From Apis mellifera (lineage: Eukaryota; Arthropoda; Insecta; Hymenoptera; Apidae), in the NCBI RefSeq assembly GCF_003254395.2, contig NC_037639.1:5477001-5541000 (forward strand): 64,000 bases of DNA, written 5' to 3'. The position numbers were made by a program, and so were the translations under genes. The notes below the pieces were generated by a model. The model was not told the DNA's origin, searched no databases, and worked only from the letters and a program-made list of their open reading frames with translations. Shown here in pieces: positions 13,598 through 25,228 of the stretch. Position 1 is the stretch's first letter. The number at the start of each line of letters is the position of its first letter.

Positions 13598-16500
13598 AGG
13601 GAATCGCCATTAAAATAATTTCATCGGCATGCAACAAAATCACGAGACTCAATTATCTTCTCAATTATCCGGTTTTTTGATTAATCAATGCCGGATCGAA
13701 CTCCTGGCTCGAGTAAACGCTTCAATCGAGTAATTTACCGTAGCGACGTCTATTCAGATTTGTTTTGAGAAAGATAAACAATTGTGGAAGATAATATTTT
13801 TCCAGATGTTTAATTAATTTTATTTCTCTTCAATAAAAAATCTCGATCTTCTTATTACTTCAAAAAGTTGATTCAACGTTCGATAGAAACGAAGAACGTT
13901 ATAAATCTTATTATATTTCTTCGATGTGCAGTTTTCAAACGGTTGTTTAAACAGGAACGGATCTGAGAACTGATCCGTTTGAATCAGATTGCAAAATGTT
14001 ATAAATCGTCTACGTGTCGAATAAAATCGAATTTGTGCAAAAATTCAAATTCCATTATCGCGAGTAATTAATCTAAATTACTCAGGCCGAGATGATGAGG
14101 CCGCGGAGATACAATTTTCTTTTTTTTTTTTTTTCCACCTAGGTTGAAAGGGATCAGAAAATTATGCCACCTACGTGGCTATCTTTCCGCAACATCGAAC
14201 GAAGTACCGACAATTTCTAATTAATCGGATACGCCGCCGGTGTTTTTCTTTTTCTTTTCTTTTCTTTTCTTAAACGATTCTCAGTGAACGATGTGATACT
14301 TTCTTTATACATTATTCATTCCGGATCGGAATCGGTTTGAATTGCTAACGAACGGAATATTTATTGTCGATTAATAATCGTGAATTATTGTTGATTAATT
14401 GCGTCGAGTTGATAAAAGGAGACAGGTTAACAGATAAGTGGGCATCATTGATAGAAAGGGATGTTGATTCTCGAGAGAGAGAGAGATTCCAATTGCACGT
14501 GGAATTAGGGTTAGATGAAGAGGAGAGTGAATCATTATCGTGTTTTTCGTCTCGTGGGTTTAATTAACTTAGATCAGGTGTTGATTGTATATTTAAAATA
14601 TATAAGAGAAGGGAATGATCGTTTTATTAATGATTTAAATTCTTTATCCGGATTGTATCAGAAAACTTGTTCCCGGTATAACGATTTACGTATAATTGGA
14701 TGTCGATTTATATTTTCTCCTTGTAATCCCTTTAATAACTCAATTATTATAGTAGGGTGGAAGATGTTAATTTAAAGAAAATATTGATCTTTAATCTTTT
14801 TTTTTTTAATCCTTTCTTATCCGTTCACTGAATACAGAGCATGGAAAATTCAACGATAAAAATTTGTTTAAGAGGAACATTTTTTTTTTTTTTTTTTTGA
14901 TTATCTTATCATCCGTGATCGTATATCTTGCTCCAGATTTCGGGGAAGAAACGCTTGCAACACGCTTCCTCACTGATTGTACAGTGTCTGTGAGAGAATT
15001 TGGCCAAGATAAAGATAACCAAGATAAAAAAAAAAAGAAGAAGTGGTTCAGATGTGGCTCATGTGGTTCTCTGATGTCATTCTGTTATGCAGTGGGTGGA
15101 ATTCAGCCACATGTGACAACTGTTTGATACTTCCATGATGCCATTGTCCATGTTATAACAGTGTTACACACCCTGCATATTTAATTCATCCTTAATTTAA
15201 TAATCTAAATGAAAATAAAGGGATGAAAGTGATGAATTATTAGATGTATCATCAATCAATTTACTCTTATGATATATTACATTCTATTATTGCACCACAT
15301 TAAAAAAAAAAAACAAACAAATCATTGCTTTTTGATCAAACAAAATATTATATCGAAAACTGGAGAGGAAAGTTTATTCGATTTTACTCGAACTCGAATC
15401 GAAAAATCGGAAAGCAATATCGCCACCTCGAAATCAACTCGAAACCACCAATCACTTCACCCAATCCATCAAACACCCAATTACCCCTCCCTCCCTTGCA
15501 TCTCCTCCGATACCAGAACACCGAAACAAGACGACTCGAAAACGTCGTGTATAATCACGATATCCTGGGAAACGTTGTACGATATCCGGCTGTCGAATTA
15601 ATCAGGATTACAGGTGGATCGGTTCAACCTGGTCCAGAAAGATCACGAGACGGTTCAATAAATAAATTGCCACCGTGATCCCTTCCTCTCTTCATCCTCC
15701 AAGAATCGTTCCCTCTTCCCTTGCGACGAGAACGTTGCACGTTCTCTCTAAGGTAGCTAAACATCTCGACAAAAACTGGACGTTCCCTCTCTCTTCTCTC
15801 TGCTTTTCCTTTTTCTCTCTCTCTCTTTCTGCCTTCGAACAGAAACCTTCTCCCCCGGTTTTCCCGAGAGAAGAACGCGGTGACACATCGACCTGTCCAA
15901 CGTTGGACGGGCAAACGTGTAATCACGAGGAATCAGCTTAATCGCGGGCCAACTCAAGCCATCTCTCTCTCAGAGTCATTTACTTTAATGAAAAGTTGAT
16001 AGGAGAGAGAGGGAAGGATTCGAGGCTCGTTCCTCCTTCGTTGGAAGATTTTCCTTTGCAGGAAAATCTGTGTGTGGAGTAAGTAGATAGGTGTTATAAG
16101 GACAGGTTTGATTTCGTTCTTTTTAGGAGGAAAGGATTGTTTTGTCTCTTATGGAAATCGTTAATTGGCCTGCGGTTGACCAGGTAGACTTAAATCGACG
16201 GATTTAAATGAAAGTTTGAGAATTATTCTTCTTCTTTGCTGTGGTGAGGGTGAATTTGGAGGATGTTGGAGAATTGTGGAAGGACGATTCGACTCGTGGA
16301 TGTTTTATTTGAAGAATGACGAGGAGTAATTCCTTCCAATTTTACGGTTGATCGGAGAAAGAGATTGTTCTTGCAGAATTTCTTTTCATTAAGGGAAACG
16401 TATTGTCCATTTGTAATTTGTAACTTGGAAAAATAGCGGCCTCGATTATTTCTATCACGATGGATAAGGCTAAGATCCCTTCTCTTGACTCTAGGTAAAA

Positions 16501-18450
16501 ATTAAACATTTCCTTTCCAATTATTTACCCCTTTATCAAGATTTCATTACTTATTTATTGCACGGTCGTTCTTTTCAAATGTTCTGAAGATTCTCTTGGC
16601 ATCAAATGGTATCTAACATCTGGCATGCAACCGGTTGCTACCAAGAATGAACGTTGAAACGATAGTGGATAATTGTTGCAGGATTTCTTCGTTCCTAGAA
16701 ATTCACAATTACTCTGGAATTGTTCCCCTCTTCCCCTCTTCGTTACGATCATACCTCCGTCGTTTAGAATATTTCGTATTTGCTATCAGAAGAACGTAAT
16801 ATCGAGCGTGAATGATAACTTTGATTATAGTTGAAGAAAAAAGTCTCCAACTGTATTTATGTTTTTCATCCTTATCTTTCATCCAGAAGTATCCTTGATA
16901 TTTAGACTAATTGTCGGTTAACATTAACACGTTTCACGTCGTGTAAAATAATTTTTATTATTAATTTTTGTATCGTAATTTTGTAAATCGTTATTTATCT
17001 TAGATGAGCATGGAATTTATTTTTGATATTCGTGTCTTCGAATTTGTTCTAATATAACTTAAAGAAACAAAGAGCAAATATGGTTTTAAACATTCAATCC
17101 GATTTATCCATAAACATCGTTTAACTGCGTGTAAATGCGTGTCTGAAACATGTCTTGCATCTTCGCAAACTTTTAGGATCAGGAATAAGAATTTTCCTAC
17201 TGTATTTTAAATAGAAACATTCAGATTCGACTATAATATTCGTTTCTTCTTGTATCTTCGAGTTTAATGGAGTTTTACGAGATTCGTGAAATAGAAATTT
17301 GTGTCACTTTCACGTAATGGATATTTAAAAGATGCTAATTAATTTAAGAATGATTAAAAATAATAAATAAATTAGTGTCGTTATTATATTTTAGTTTTGA
17401 ACATAACTCGACGTTCTATTTTAAAATTTTTTAATATTATAAAAATATCATGAATAATTTGATATCCAATCATCTTATTTTTCCTTAAAGATAGGATATT
17501 TTTTAAAATGAAATTTTCGTGAAAATACTTTCCTTTTTTTCCTTTCGCACAACGATTTTCCTTAATGGAACTTTTAATTATTTTTCCTCTCGAATAATTT
17601 ACTTTTTCTTTTTTTACATAATTTTTTATATACATCGGACGAACGAAACGCTGATTTAATAAATTTCGAAACGAATATTATCTCTCGAATTGCATAAAAG
17701 AAATATAAAAAAGAATTTCATGCATACAATAGATGTAATTAACAAATTACCATCTCCGATCAAAAGCCGCAGATAAACCGCCGTCTAATTTTACACCATC
17801 AACTCTGCCAACCAACCTGCCATTATATATCTTCCTTGCTTTCACTTCCACCGTTTAATCGTCAACAAATCGAAGGAAACACCAAGGGAACACCGATCCT
17901 AATTATCCCAATTTGGTCATCACAGGAAATAAGATTACTTTACATTACGAAATATTCGTAATCTTGAAAAAAAAAAAAAATTATAAATCGTTAGAAAAAT
18001 AAAAATAAGCATCATTGACACGTAATCGAACGCGACACCTTTAACTCTTAAACCCCTATTCTTCTTACCATTTAAAATCGTAAGAAACGCAAGAAGATCG
18101 TTATAGAATCCTTCTTATTATCCTCTCTTCGTTCCCTCGTTCTTCCCGATGTAATTGCGACGGTGTAGTTTTCAAAGGAAATAAAAGAGAAGGATAGCCC
18201 TCTTCCTGGCCATCTGGTTCATGGAAACTTCGTTTATGCGAGGGATAACAATCGCGTGATTCTTCAGTCTCGGGAATTAGATGTCTTCTAGATTCTCTCG
18301 TGCCAGTAATTACGGTGCATCCACTTTAGCAAAGCTCGATGCTATGAAATAAATTGCCTGTATACTACGGTGAAAGTAGCTTATTTGTTTCACATTCGTT
18401 CTTCTTTCATCCTCTAACTGTTCCGTGTTTATTTTTTCTCCCTTCTTTCC

Positions 18451-18476
18451 TTTTTTTTTTTTTTTTTTTTTTTTTT
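18451..18476. repeat. poly-T homopolymer
   Basis: This is a run of about 26 T. A similar run lies at about 44591-44617. They are simple homopolymers; nothing next to them identifies a retroposed element. Confidence 0.85.
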
Positions 18477-19433
18477 GGTTAACCCTCGAGGACCATTTCT
18501 TTCGTCGGTCAACCATCCTCCCCGTCTTGGGTGGTTTCGTAGGGCCGGAACGGAAAATTGAAGACGTTATAAACAACTCTTCATTTTGATTGATGAACTT
18601 GTGATAGGCAAGGTTTAGCGAGGGTTATTTAGGAAGAACACACTTTTCTATTGAGAGAGAGAGGAAGAGGATTTTTAGAAAGTTTAGAAATGGAGTGAAG
18701 AGGGTAGTGAAAACATACTGTACTCCAGAAAGGAAAAGGAAAAATGAGAGAAAAAGAAACTTTGTTGAAGAAACTTCTACACGAAATAATATTTGGGGAT
18801 GAGTTAAAAATGGTTAAAATAAGATATCTCATCTTGTGTTATAATTGAATTTTTTTTAAAGGTATATAAATGATATATAAATATGTAAGAAATTTTTATT
18901 TTTAAAAATATTGGAAAGATACATCGTATAATAACATTTTAAATTATAGTTTTTTCACTAGAAAATCGTAAAGATTGGAGAAAAATCTCTGGTCCTAAAA
19001 TTTAAAAAAAAATTTCATATAACTTTCTTTCTTCGATTATATTTATCTAATATAAAATTAAATATATATAAATTTGAATTTAAAAGAAAATGAATGAGAA
19101 AATTTTCTTAATTTAATTAATAATATTTATTTATATACACAATTAATAATTTAATTATTAATATTTATTTGTTTCATAGATATCTAATTTGCTATATAAT
19201 AATATACGTATATAAGATACGAATTTAACATGTAAAAATTTAAATACAAATTGTATAAAATATATAAGCTACATATAGAATATAAAATAATTCAAAAATA
19301 TATGTAAAATATGTAAAATATATTTATAACATATAAAAACATAAAAATATATGTAAAATGTATAATATATAAAAATACGAAGCGTGTATTTCCTATAAAT
19401 TAGAAGAAAAAAGAAATTAAGCTAAAAAGGTAT

Positions 19434-19568
19434 CGGTGGCGCCATCTCGCGGATGGACGCTGGAAGCTTCGACTTGTTAATAGGAATACATAACATACGT
19501 GGAGGTATTCGTGACGTCACAGGTAGCAAAGGATAGCTATACCGTGCGAGAAGGATAGAGAACACGTG
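19434..19568 (+). promoter_or_regulatory. CTCF-like, CRE and E-box motif cluster, left arm
   Basis: The block holds a CTCF-like site (reverse strand agatggcgccacc, within 19434-19452), a perfect CRE palindrome (gtgacgtcac, 19511-19520) and an E-box (cacgtg, 19563-19568), followed by attggttata, a reverse CCAAT motif, near 19579. It is repeated in inverse orientation in the right arm. The motifs are seen directly; any binding is inferred. Confidence 0.35.
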
Positions 19569-19610
19569 CCACTTTTATTGGTTATACGGCTCCTGATACT
19601 ACGACGCAAT

Positions 19611-20149
19611 ATTGAAAATTCATTAATTATTCATTTTTTACGCAAAATTTCCGTACTTTTAAGCTTGCATCTTATAAATGTAACCTCAAGAAACTTTCTC
19701 ATATAAATTTTAACAAGATTTTCTCCTTAATTAATTATTTATTAATAAATAATGCATCATATCGGAACGACGCAACCGACGCACGATATATTTTTCATTA
19801 ATTTCTCATTATTACGCAATTAATTTATAAACATTTATGCATGCTTTTGAAAGGTTACTCCCTCCCCTACTTTCACATATAATTTATATTCACAATTTTA
19901 TTGTTGTTTCCATAAAAAAATTAATTGTTTATAACTCATGCACGGAGTGGAAATTCTCGACTCGGATACTCCATAACATAATTGTTAATAAACAATTAAT
20001 TAACAAGAATTTTGCATTGAAATTTATAAAAGAATCTTGTTTAAAGTTATACCTTTAAGATGTGAATCTAAAAGTATAGAAATTTATCATAGAAAATTAA
20101 TAATTAATTAATTTTCAATTTAACATTCTTCTTTATTAATACCTTCATA
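19611..20149 (+). repeat. 540-bp unit, copy 1 (opposite orientation)
   Basis: This is the copy of the repeated unit in the left arm, inverted relative to the other three. It contains an open frame at 19837-20058 whose translation (MHAFERLLPPLL...) recurs in two of the other copies. The unit ends are themselves inverted repeats of about 80-90 bp, resembling a non-autonomous DNA transposon. Confidence 0.8.
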
Positions 20150-20685
20150 TTGAAAATTAATTAATTACTAGTTTTTTACGAAAAATTTGTGCACTTTTAA
20201 GATCACATCTTGTAGCTATAACTTCAAACAAGATTCTTTTATAAATTTCAATACGAAATTCTTGTTAATTAATTATTTATTAATGATTATCTTATAGAGT
20301 ATCCGAGTAGAGAATTTCCATTCCGAGCGCGATTATAAACAATTAATTTTTTTATGGAAACAACAATAAAATTGTGAATATAAATTATATGTGAAAGTAG
20401 GGGAGGAAGTAACGTTTCAAAAGCATGCATAAATGTTTACAAATTAATTGCATAATAATGAGAAATTAATGAAAAATAATCGTGCGTCGGTTATATCGTT
20501 CCGATATGATGCATTAATTATTAATAAATAATTAATTAAGGAGAAAATCATGTAAAAATTTACGTGAGAAACTTGTTTGAAGTTACAGTTACAAGATGCA
20601 AGCTTAAAAGTACAGAAATTTTGCGTAGAAAATTAATAATTAATTATTTTTCGATATAATGTCCTTTTTTATTGATACCTTCATA
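20150..20685 (-). repeat. 540-bp unit, copy 2
   Basis: The unit begins ttgaaaattaattaatta and has imperfect terminal inverted repeats: the first 90 bp resemble the reverse complement of the last 90 bp, sharing the core acttcaaacaag / cttgtttgaagt. The small open frame of the sister copies is cut short here by a change near 20325-20335. Confidence 0.8.
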
Positions 20686-21232
20686 TTGAAAATTAATTAA
20701 TTACTTATTTTTTACGAAAAATTTGTGCACTTTTAAGATCACATCTTGTAGCTATAACTTCAAACAAGATTCTTTTATAAGTTTCAATACGAAATTCTTG
20801 TTAATTAATTGTTTATTAACAATTAACTTATGGAGTATCCAAGTCGAGAATTTCCACTCCGGGCAGGAGTTATAAACAATTAATTTTTTTATGGAAACAA
20901 CAATAAAATTGTGAACATAAATTATATGTGAAAGTAGGGGAGGGAGTAACCTTTCAAAAGCATGCATAAATGTTTACAAATTAATTGCATAATAATGAGA
21001 AATTAATGAAAAATAATTGTGCGTCGGTTACGTCCTTCCGATATGATGCATTAATTATTAATAAATAATTAATTAAGAAGAAAATCATGTTAAAATTTAC
21101 ATTAGAAACTTGTTTGAGATTACAGTTACAAGATGCAAGCTTAAAAGTATAGAAATTTTGCGTAGAAAATTAATAATTAATTATTTTTCGATATAACCTC
21201 CTTTTTTATTGATATCATATTGATCCTTCATA
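20686..21232 (-). repeat. 540-bp unit, copy 3
   Basis: This is a head-to-tail copy of the preceding unit with the same start motif. The 71-codon open frame at 20752-20967 on the minus strand is intact and nearly identical to that of copy 4. Confidence 0.8.
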
Positions 21233-21740
21233 TTGAAAATTAATTAATTACTCGTTTTTTACGAAAAATTTGTGCACTTTTAAGATCACATCTTGTAGCT
21301 ATAACTTCAAACAAGATTCTTTTATAAGTTTCAATGCAAAATTCTTGTTAATTAATTGTTTATTAACAATTATCTTACGGAGTATCCGAGTTGAGAATTT
21401 CCACTTCGGGCAGGAGTTATAAACAATTAATTTTTTTATGGAAACAACAATAAAATTATGAACATAAATTATATGTGAAAGTAGGGGAGGGAGTAACCTT
21501 TCAAAAGCATGCATAAATGTTTATAAATTAATTGCGTAATAATGAGAAATTAATGAAAAATATATCGTGCGTCGGTTGCGTCGTTCCGATATGATGCATT
21601 ATTTATTAATAAATAATTAATTAAGGAGAAAATCTTGTTAAAATTTATATGAGAAAGTTGTTTGAGGTTACATTTATAAGATGCAAGCTTAAAAGTACGG
21701 AAATTTTGCGTAAAAAATGAATAATTAATGAATTTTCAAT
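21233..21740 (-). repeat. 540-bp unit, copy 4 (inside right arm)
   Basis: This is the third head-to-tail copy. It is also the inverted partner of copy 1 and merges into the right arm of the palindrome. It carries the 71-codon open frame at 21299-21514 on the minus strand. Confidence 0.8.
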
Positions 21741-21782
21741 ATTGCGTCGTAGTATCAGGAGCCGTATAACCAATAAAAGTGG

Positions 21783-21917
21783 CACGTGTTCTCTGTCCTT
21801 CTCGCACGGTATAGCTATCCTTTGCTATCTGTGACGTCACGAATACCTCCACGTATGTTATGTATTCCTATTAACAAGTCGAAGCTTCCAGCGTCCATCC
21901 GCGAGATGGCGCCACCG
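21783..21917 (-). promoter_or_regulatory. CTCF-like, CRE and E-box motif cluster, right arm
   Basis: This is the mirror copy of the left-arm block: E-box at 21783-21788, CRE at 21831-21840 and CTCF-like site at 21899-21917, with the same order and spacing on the opposite strand. It is the copy nearer the proline-rich gene, about 0.9 kb upstream of that gene's TATA box. Confidence 0.35.
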
Positions 21918-22829
21918 ATACCTTCCAGGCTTAATTTCTTATTTTCCTTATAATTTATAGGAAATGTACGTTTCGTATTTTTATATGCTATACATTTTAC
22001 ATATATTTTTATGTTTTTATATGTTATACATATATTTTACATATTTTGCATATATTTTTGAATTATTTTATATTCTGTATGTATCTTATTTATTTTATAT
22101 AATTTATATTTAAATTTTTACATATCAAATTCGTATCTTATATACGTATATTATTATATAGCAAGTCAGAGATGTATTAAACAAATAAATATTATTAATT
22201 AAATTATAGAAATTTTTCACATTCATTTTCTTTTAAATTATATTCAATTACGTGAATTTGCATTAAATTGAGAATATTGCAGCAGTTCATAAGTTGTAAC
22301 AATATTCACATATTCTTAGCAATTATAATTCTTTATGAAACTTTTATTTAATAATTTCATTCAACAATTTTTAATCATTTAATAAAAAGTTGACAATCTT
22401 GAATTAAAAATTAATTGTATATGAAAATATATTCAAAGAGATCTTGTAATTTAAAATTTCTTAAAAAAAATATATATATATATTAACTGTCTAAAATAAC
22501 ATTACATTCTCCAATCTCGTGACGATGTCGACATAGCAACATATTAGAAAAGCAAGCATCCTTACGTATTACGTATTTAAATTATGCGCATTGAAATGAA
22601 ACAAAGAATATTTCTCTCTTCATTGTTGTTACACAAAGAAGTCCTCCAGTATGAAAAAATGAGCAACATGACAAAAACACCCTATCCGAGAAGTATAATC
22701 ACCGCGGATCTAATAGTCCTCGGTGCAACTAGGACAAGAAGAATAATTTAATAGCTGAGCTCGTAAATCTACTTTGTGAAATCTCACGAAATTGTGCGGT
22801 TTTTACAAAACGGTGATGGGAGATATTCG

Positions 22830-22837
22830 TATAAAAG
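22830..22837 (+). promoter_or_regulatory. TATA box of the proline-rich gene
   Basis: A consensus tataaaag lies 48 bases before the start codon. Transcription would begin near 22860, leaving a 5' leader of under 20 bases. A sharp TATA promoter is typical of strongly and tissue-specifically expressed insect genes. Confidence 0.7.
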
Positions 22838-22877
22838 ACGTTGACACTTTTGTAGCCTTGCTATACGCGAGTTGATT

Positions 22878-24415
22878 ATGCGGGCATTAAAATGGGTACG
22901 TAACATTTTAATATGTATATGTTTCAACGTAATGAATTTCTTTTTTTTTTTTTCCCCCGTTAATTATCATAATCAATAATTGTGCCATGCATACAGTTGA
23001 AGATATTGCTGTTAATCGACTATACCGCCGGGCAAAATCTGAGGACAGTCCGGCAAGCCGGATATACTTACAACATACCAAGAATACCATTTACCTTACC
23101 AAGTCCTAGTCCACCGGCACTACCAAGTTATCCTGCACCAGTTCCTGTACCGCCAAGTTATTCTTATCCTGTACCCCCTCCTCGACCTTCACTACCATCT
23201 CCACCCCGTCGACAACCCCCTCTACCTCCTTACACACCACCAGTACCACCAGCACCACCACCACAACCACCAGCGCCACCACCACCACCACCACCTCCAC
23301 CACCTCCACCACCATCACCGCCTCCTGCAAGACGTACTTATTTACCACCACCGCCACCACCGCCTCCAACGTCTCCACCAACACCACCACCCCCACCACC
23401 ACCACCACCTCCACCACCGCCACCACCACCACCACCACCACCACCACCACCACCACCACCGCCTCCACCGCCTCCGCCACCTCCAAAACCTTATTTACCA
23501 CCATTACCATCACCCCCACTACCACCACCAGCACCACCACCAGTACCACCACCACCAATTCCACCACCATCACCACCACTACCACCCCCGCCACCTCGGC
23601 CACCACCATCACCTCCACCTATTCCGCCTCCTCCGCCACCGCCACCAACTCCACCTCCTCCTCCTCCGCCGCCTCCTCCGCCTCCACCGCCTCCACCCCC
23701 TCCGCCTCCTCCACCTCCGCCTCCTCCTCCCCCTCCCATACCACTTTACGTGCCTCCGACAACTTCATCTCCACCGATACGAGTTTCTACACCAGCGCCA
23801 ACTTATCTACCACCATACGATCAGGAAATCCAAGTTTCTCAAGCTGCCGCTTCTTACGCATCAAGCATGGCATCGGCGATATCGTCCACCAATGCGGTGA
23901 TCATAGTTGGACCAGATGGATATAATCCTGTAACAACATCTGCACCATCTTATACGGCATATGCAAATTCATACGGCTATTCAACACCGAGTCCTACTGT
24001 TGGTTACAGTTATCCAACCCCTGCACCTAGTTATCCCGCTCCGGCTCCTGCACCTAGTTATCCCGCTCCAGCTCCTGCACCTAGTTATCCCGTTCCGGCT
24101 CCTGCATCTAGTTATCCCGTTCCGGCTCCTGCACCTAGTTATCCCGCTCCGGCTCCTCCTCCCACTGTTGGTTATAACTATCCCCCAGCACCCTCGCCTA
24201 GTTACCCTGCACCAACTCCTACACCCACTTATCCAACGCCTACGACTCCTGCATATGATTATTCTCCAATGGTTAGACCTACTTATCCTGCTTCGGCTCC
24301 ACCACCTAGTTATCCTAGTTATCCAGCTCCAGCTCCAGCTCCAGCTCCAGCTCCAGCTCCAAGACCAATCTATTCTTCACGACCTGGACCACGTTATCTA
24401 CCTCCACTTGCTTAG
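22878..24415 (+). CDS. secreted proline-rich structural-type protein (478 aa)
   Basis: This is a two-exon gene. Exon 1 is 22878-22895 (ATG plus five codons, ending tgg with donor gtacgt). Exon 2 is 22997-24415, after the acceptor gcatacag, and ends in TAG. The junction is in phase. The N-terminus MRALKWLKILLLIDYTAG is a short basic plus hydrophobic leader that probably acts as a signal peptide. Then come about 220 residues of almost pure proline with Ala, Ser, Thr, Tyr or Leu spacers; a non-repetitive core with an Ala/Ser-rich piece (SQAAASYASSMASAISS) and a VIIVGPDGYNP segment; and a C-terminal region of about ten SYPAPAPAP-like repeats rich in Tyr. The pattern resembles extensin-like and cuticle or matrix proteins, and Tyr could allow oxidative cross-linking. 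No catalytic domain is visible and the true family is unknown. A minus-strand poly-Gly/Val reading of the same DNA is an artefact. Confidence 0.8.
23216..23736 (+). repeat. CCN (proline codon) repeat tract
   Basis: This is about 500 bp of imperfect (CCA/CCT/CCG/CCC)n within the coding exon. CCA dominates the first half; CCT and CCG mix near the end. The interruptions are mostly in frame and give PPSPP, PPTPP or PAPP. The tract is prone to slippage, so its length may vary between alleles or be misassembled. Confidence 0.9.
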
Positions 24416-24826
24416 ATTAATTATTTTTTTACACCGGAAATTATTTATCATTGTCCAATTGTTCAATTCAGCTGATCTGTCTTTGAACTCTGCAATCAAT
24501 CCTTTTTTTTTTTTTGTCAGATAATTTTATCGTTATAGTTTATATTTAGAGTTTTATTATCAAATTATAATCAAACTGTATTAAATAATAATTGCACACT
24601 ATTTCTTTTCTGTTTATCCTGGAGCTGATTTGAATTAGATTTAGTTTTTATGTAGCATCTGTGATGAAATTGTGGATATTGTAAACCGTGTGTATTTTTA
24701 AAATCATTATGTAGCATTTATATGATGTTTATATGTAATTGTGAGGCATTTAATTCTGTTTATATCAATGTAGTATCTAATGTAATGAGTATTTAATGAG
24801 TAAGTTTAGTTGGATGTAATATATTT

Positions 24827-24832
24827 AATAAA
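24827..24832 (+). terminator. polyadenylation signal of the proline-rich gene
   Basis: A canonical aataaa lies about 410 bases after the stop codon and is followed at once by a T/GT-rich stretch (ttttttgtgtgc) suited to cleavage-factor binding. It implies a 3' UTR of roughly 430 bases, 24416 to about 24850. Confidence 0.65.
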
Positions 24833-24849
24833 TTTTTTGTGTGCAATTT

Positions 24850-25222
24850 TATATATTGAATTTTGTAGATTTTGGTAGTAGAGTTAAGTTTAAATTTCTT
24901 GTAAGATGTAATTTTTTTTCTATTTATATTTAAAAATATGTAACTATGCGATAATTCTCAATTGAAGTTATATTTTATTATATTTTATATTAATATGAAT
25001 GAATATGAATATGAATACTAATGTTTAAAAACATTTTTCTGTTAATATGTGAAAATAAAAATAAAAATTATATGATTTTTTTTTCTAATAATTAAGAAAA
25101 ATAAAAAAAAATAATATTTTTAATTATTATCATGTTCAAAAATAAAAATAAATATTGGTTAAGAGATTATGAAACAATTAAAGCAGATTAACCACGTATG
25201 TACATTTATTAACAAAACCAAA
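24850..25222. other. short gap between two convergent genes
   Basis: This AT-rich spacer of about 370 bp lies between the cleavage region of the plus-strand proline-rich gene and the likely 3' end of the minus-strand PDZ gene. No other feature is seen. Confidence 0.5.
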
Positions 25223-25228
25223 TTTATT
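25205..25228 (-). terminator. polyadenylation signals of the PDZ gene
   Basis: Two aataaa motifs on the minus strand (25223-25228 and 25205-25210) are the first canonical signals I find downstream of the PDZ stop codon at 26744. If used, the 3' UTR is about 1.5 kb (26743 down to about 25200), which would explain the otherwise empty AT-rich stretch. Variant signals such as attaaa occur earlier and could give shorter ends. Confidence 0.45.

Larger units (their letters stand above)
7311..19075. other. long gene-poor AT-rich region with CpG-rich islands
   Basis: I find no supportable coding exon here. Islands richer in CpG occur at about 8760-9110, 9830-10660, 12290-12480 and 15360-15960; their open frames occur on both strands and look accidental. 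Simple repeats include (AT)25 at 9167-9217, (AAAT)n at about 9272-9300, (AG)n at 13576-13597, a TTTTC repeat near 14248-14270, and poly-T runs near 14124, 14880 and 18450. The islands could be conserved regulatory elements, but that needs cross-species alignment. Confidence 0.5.
19081..22250. repeat. 3.1-kb composite palindrome (foldback repeat cluster)
   Basis: Two long arms run from about 19081 to 20149 and from about 21202 to 22250, and they are reverse complements of each other. Paired positions sum to 41351 across the well conserved part: the 19-base cggtggcgccatctcgcgg block at 19434-19452 pairs with 21899-21917, and gtgacgtcac at 19511-19520 pairs with 21831-21840. Over about 350 bp I count only about four mismatches. 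The outer 300 bp are AT-rich and more diverged, with one extra stretch of about 40 bp on the left. Between the arms lie two more copies of an internal unit. No transposase is present, and the outer target duplication cannot be seen because the arm ends fade into AT-rich DNA. It lies 0.6 kb upstream of the proline-rich gene. Confidence 0.9.

Noticed and set aside
23491..23739. Minus-strand poly-glycine ORF (and a Val-rich ORF at 23106-23618)
   Set aside because: These are antisense readings of the proline-codon repeat in a well supported plus-strand exon.
23961..24524. Leu/His-rich plus-strand frame of 187 codons
   Set aside because: Shifted frame over the SYPAPAP repeat region; the repeats keep it open by periodicity.
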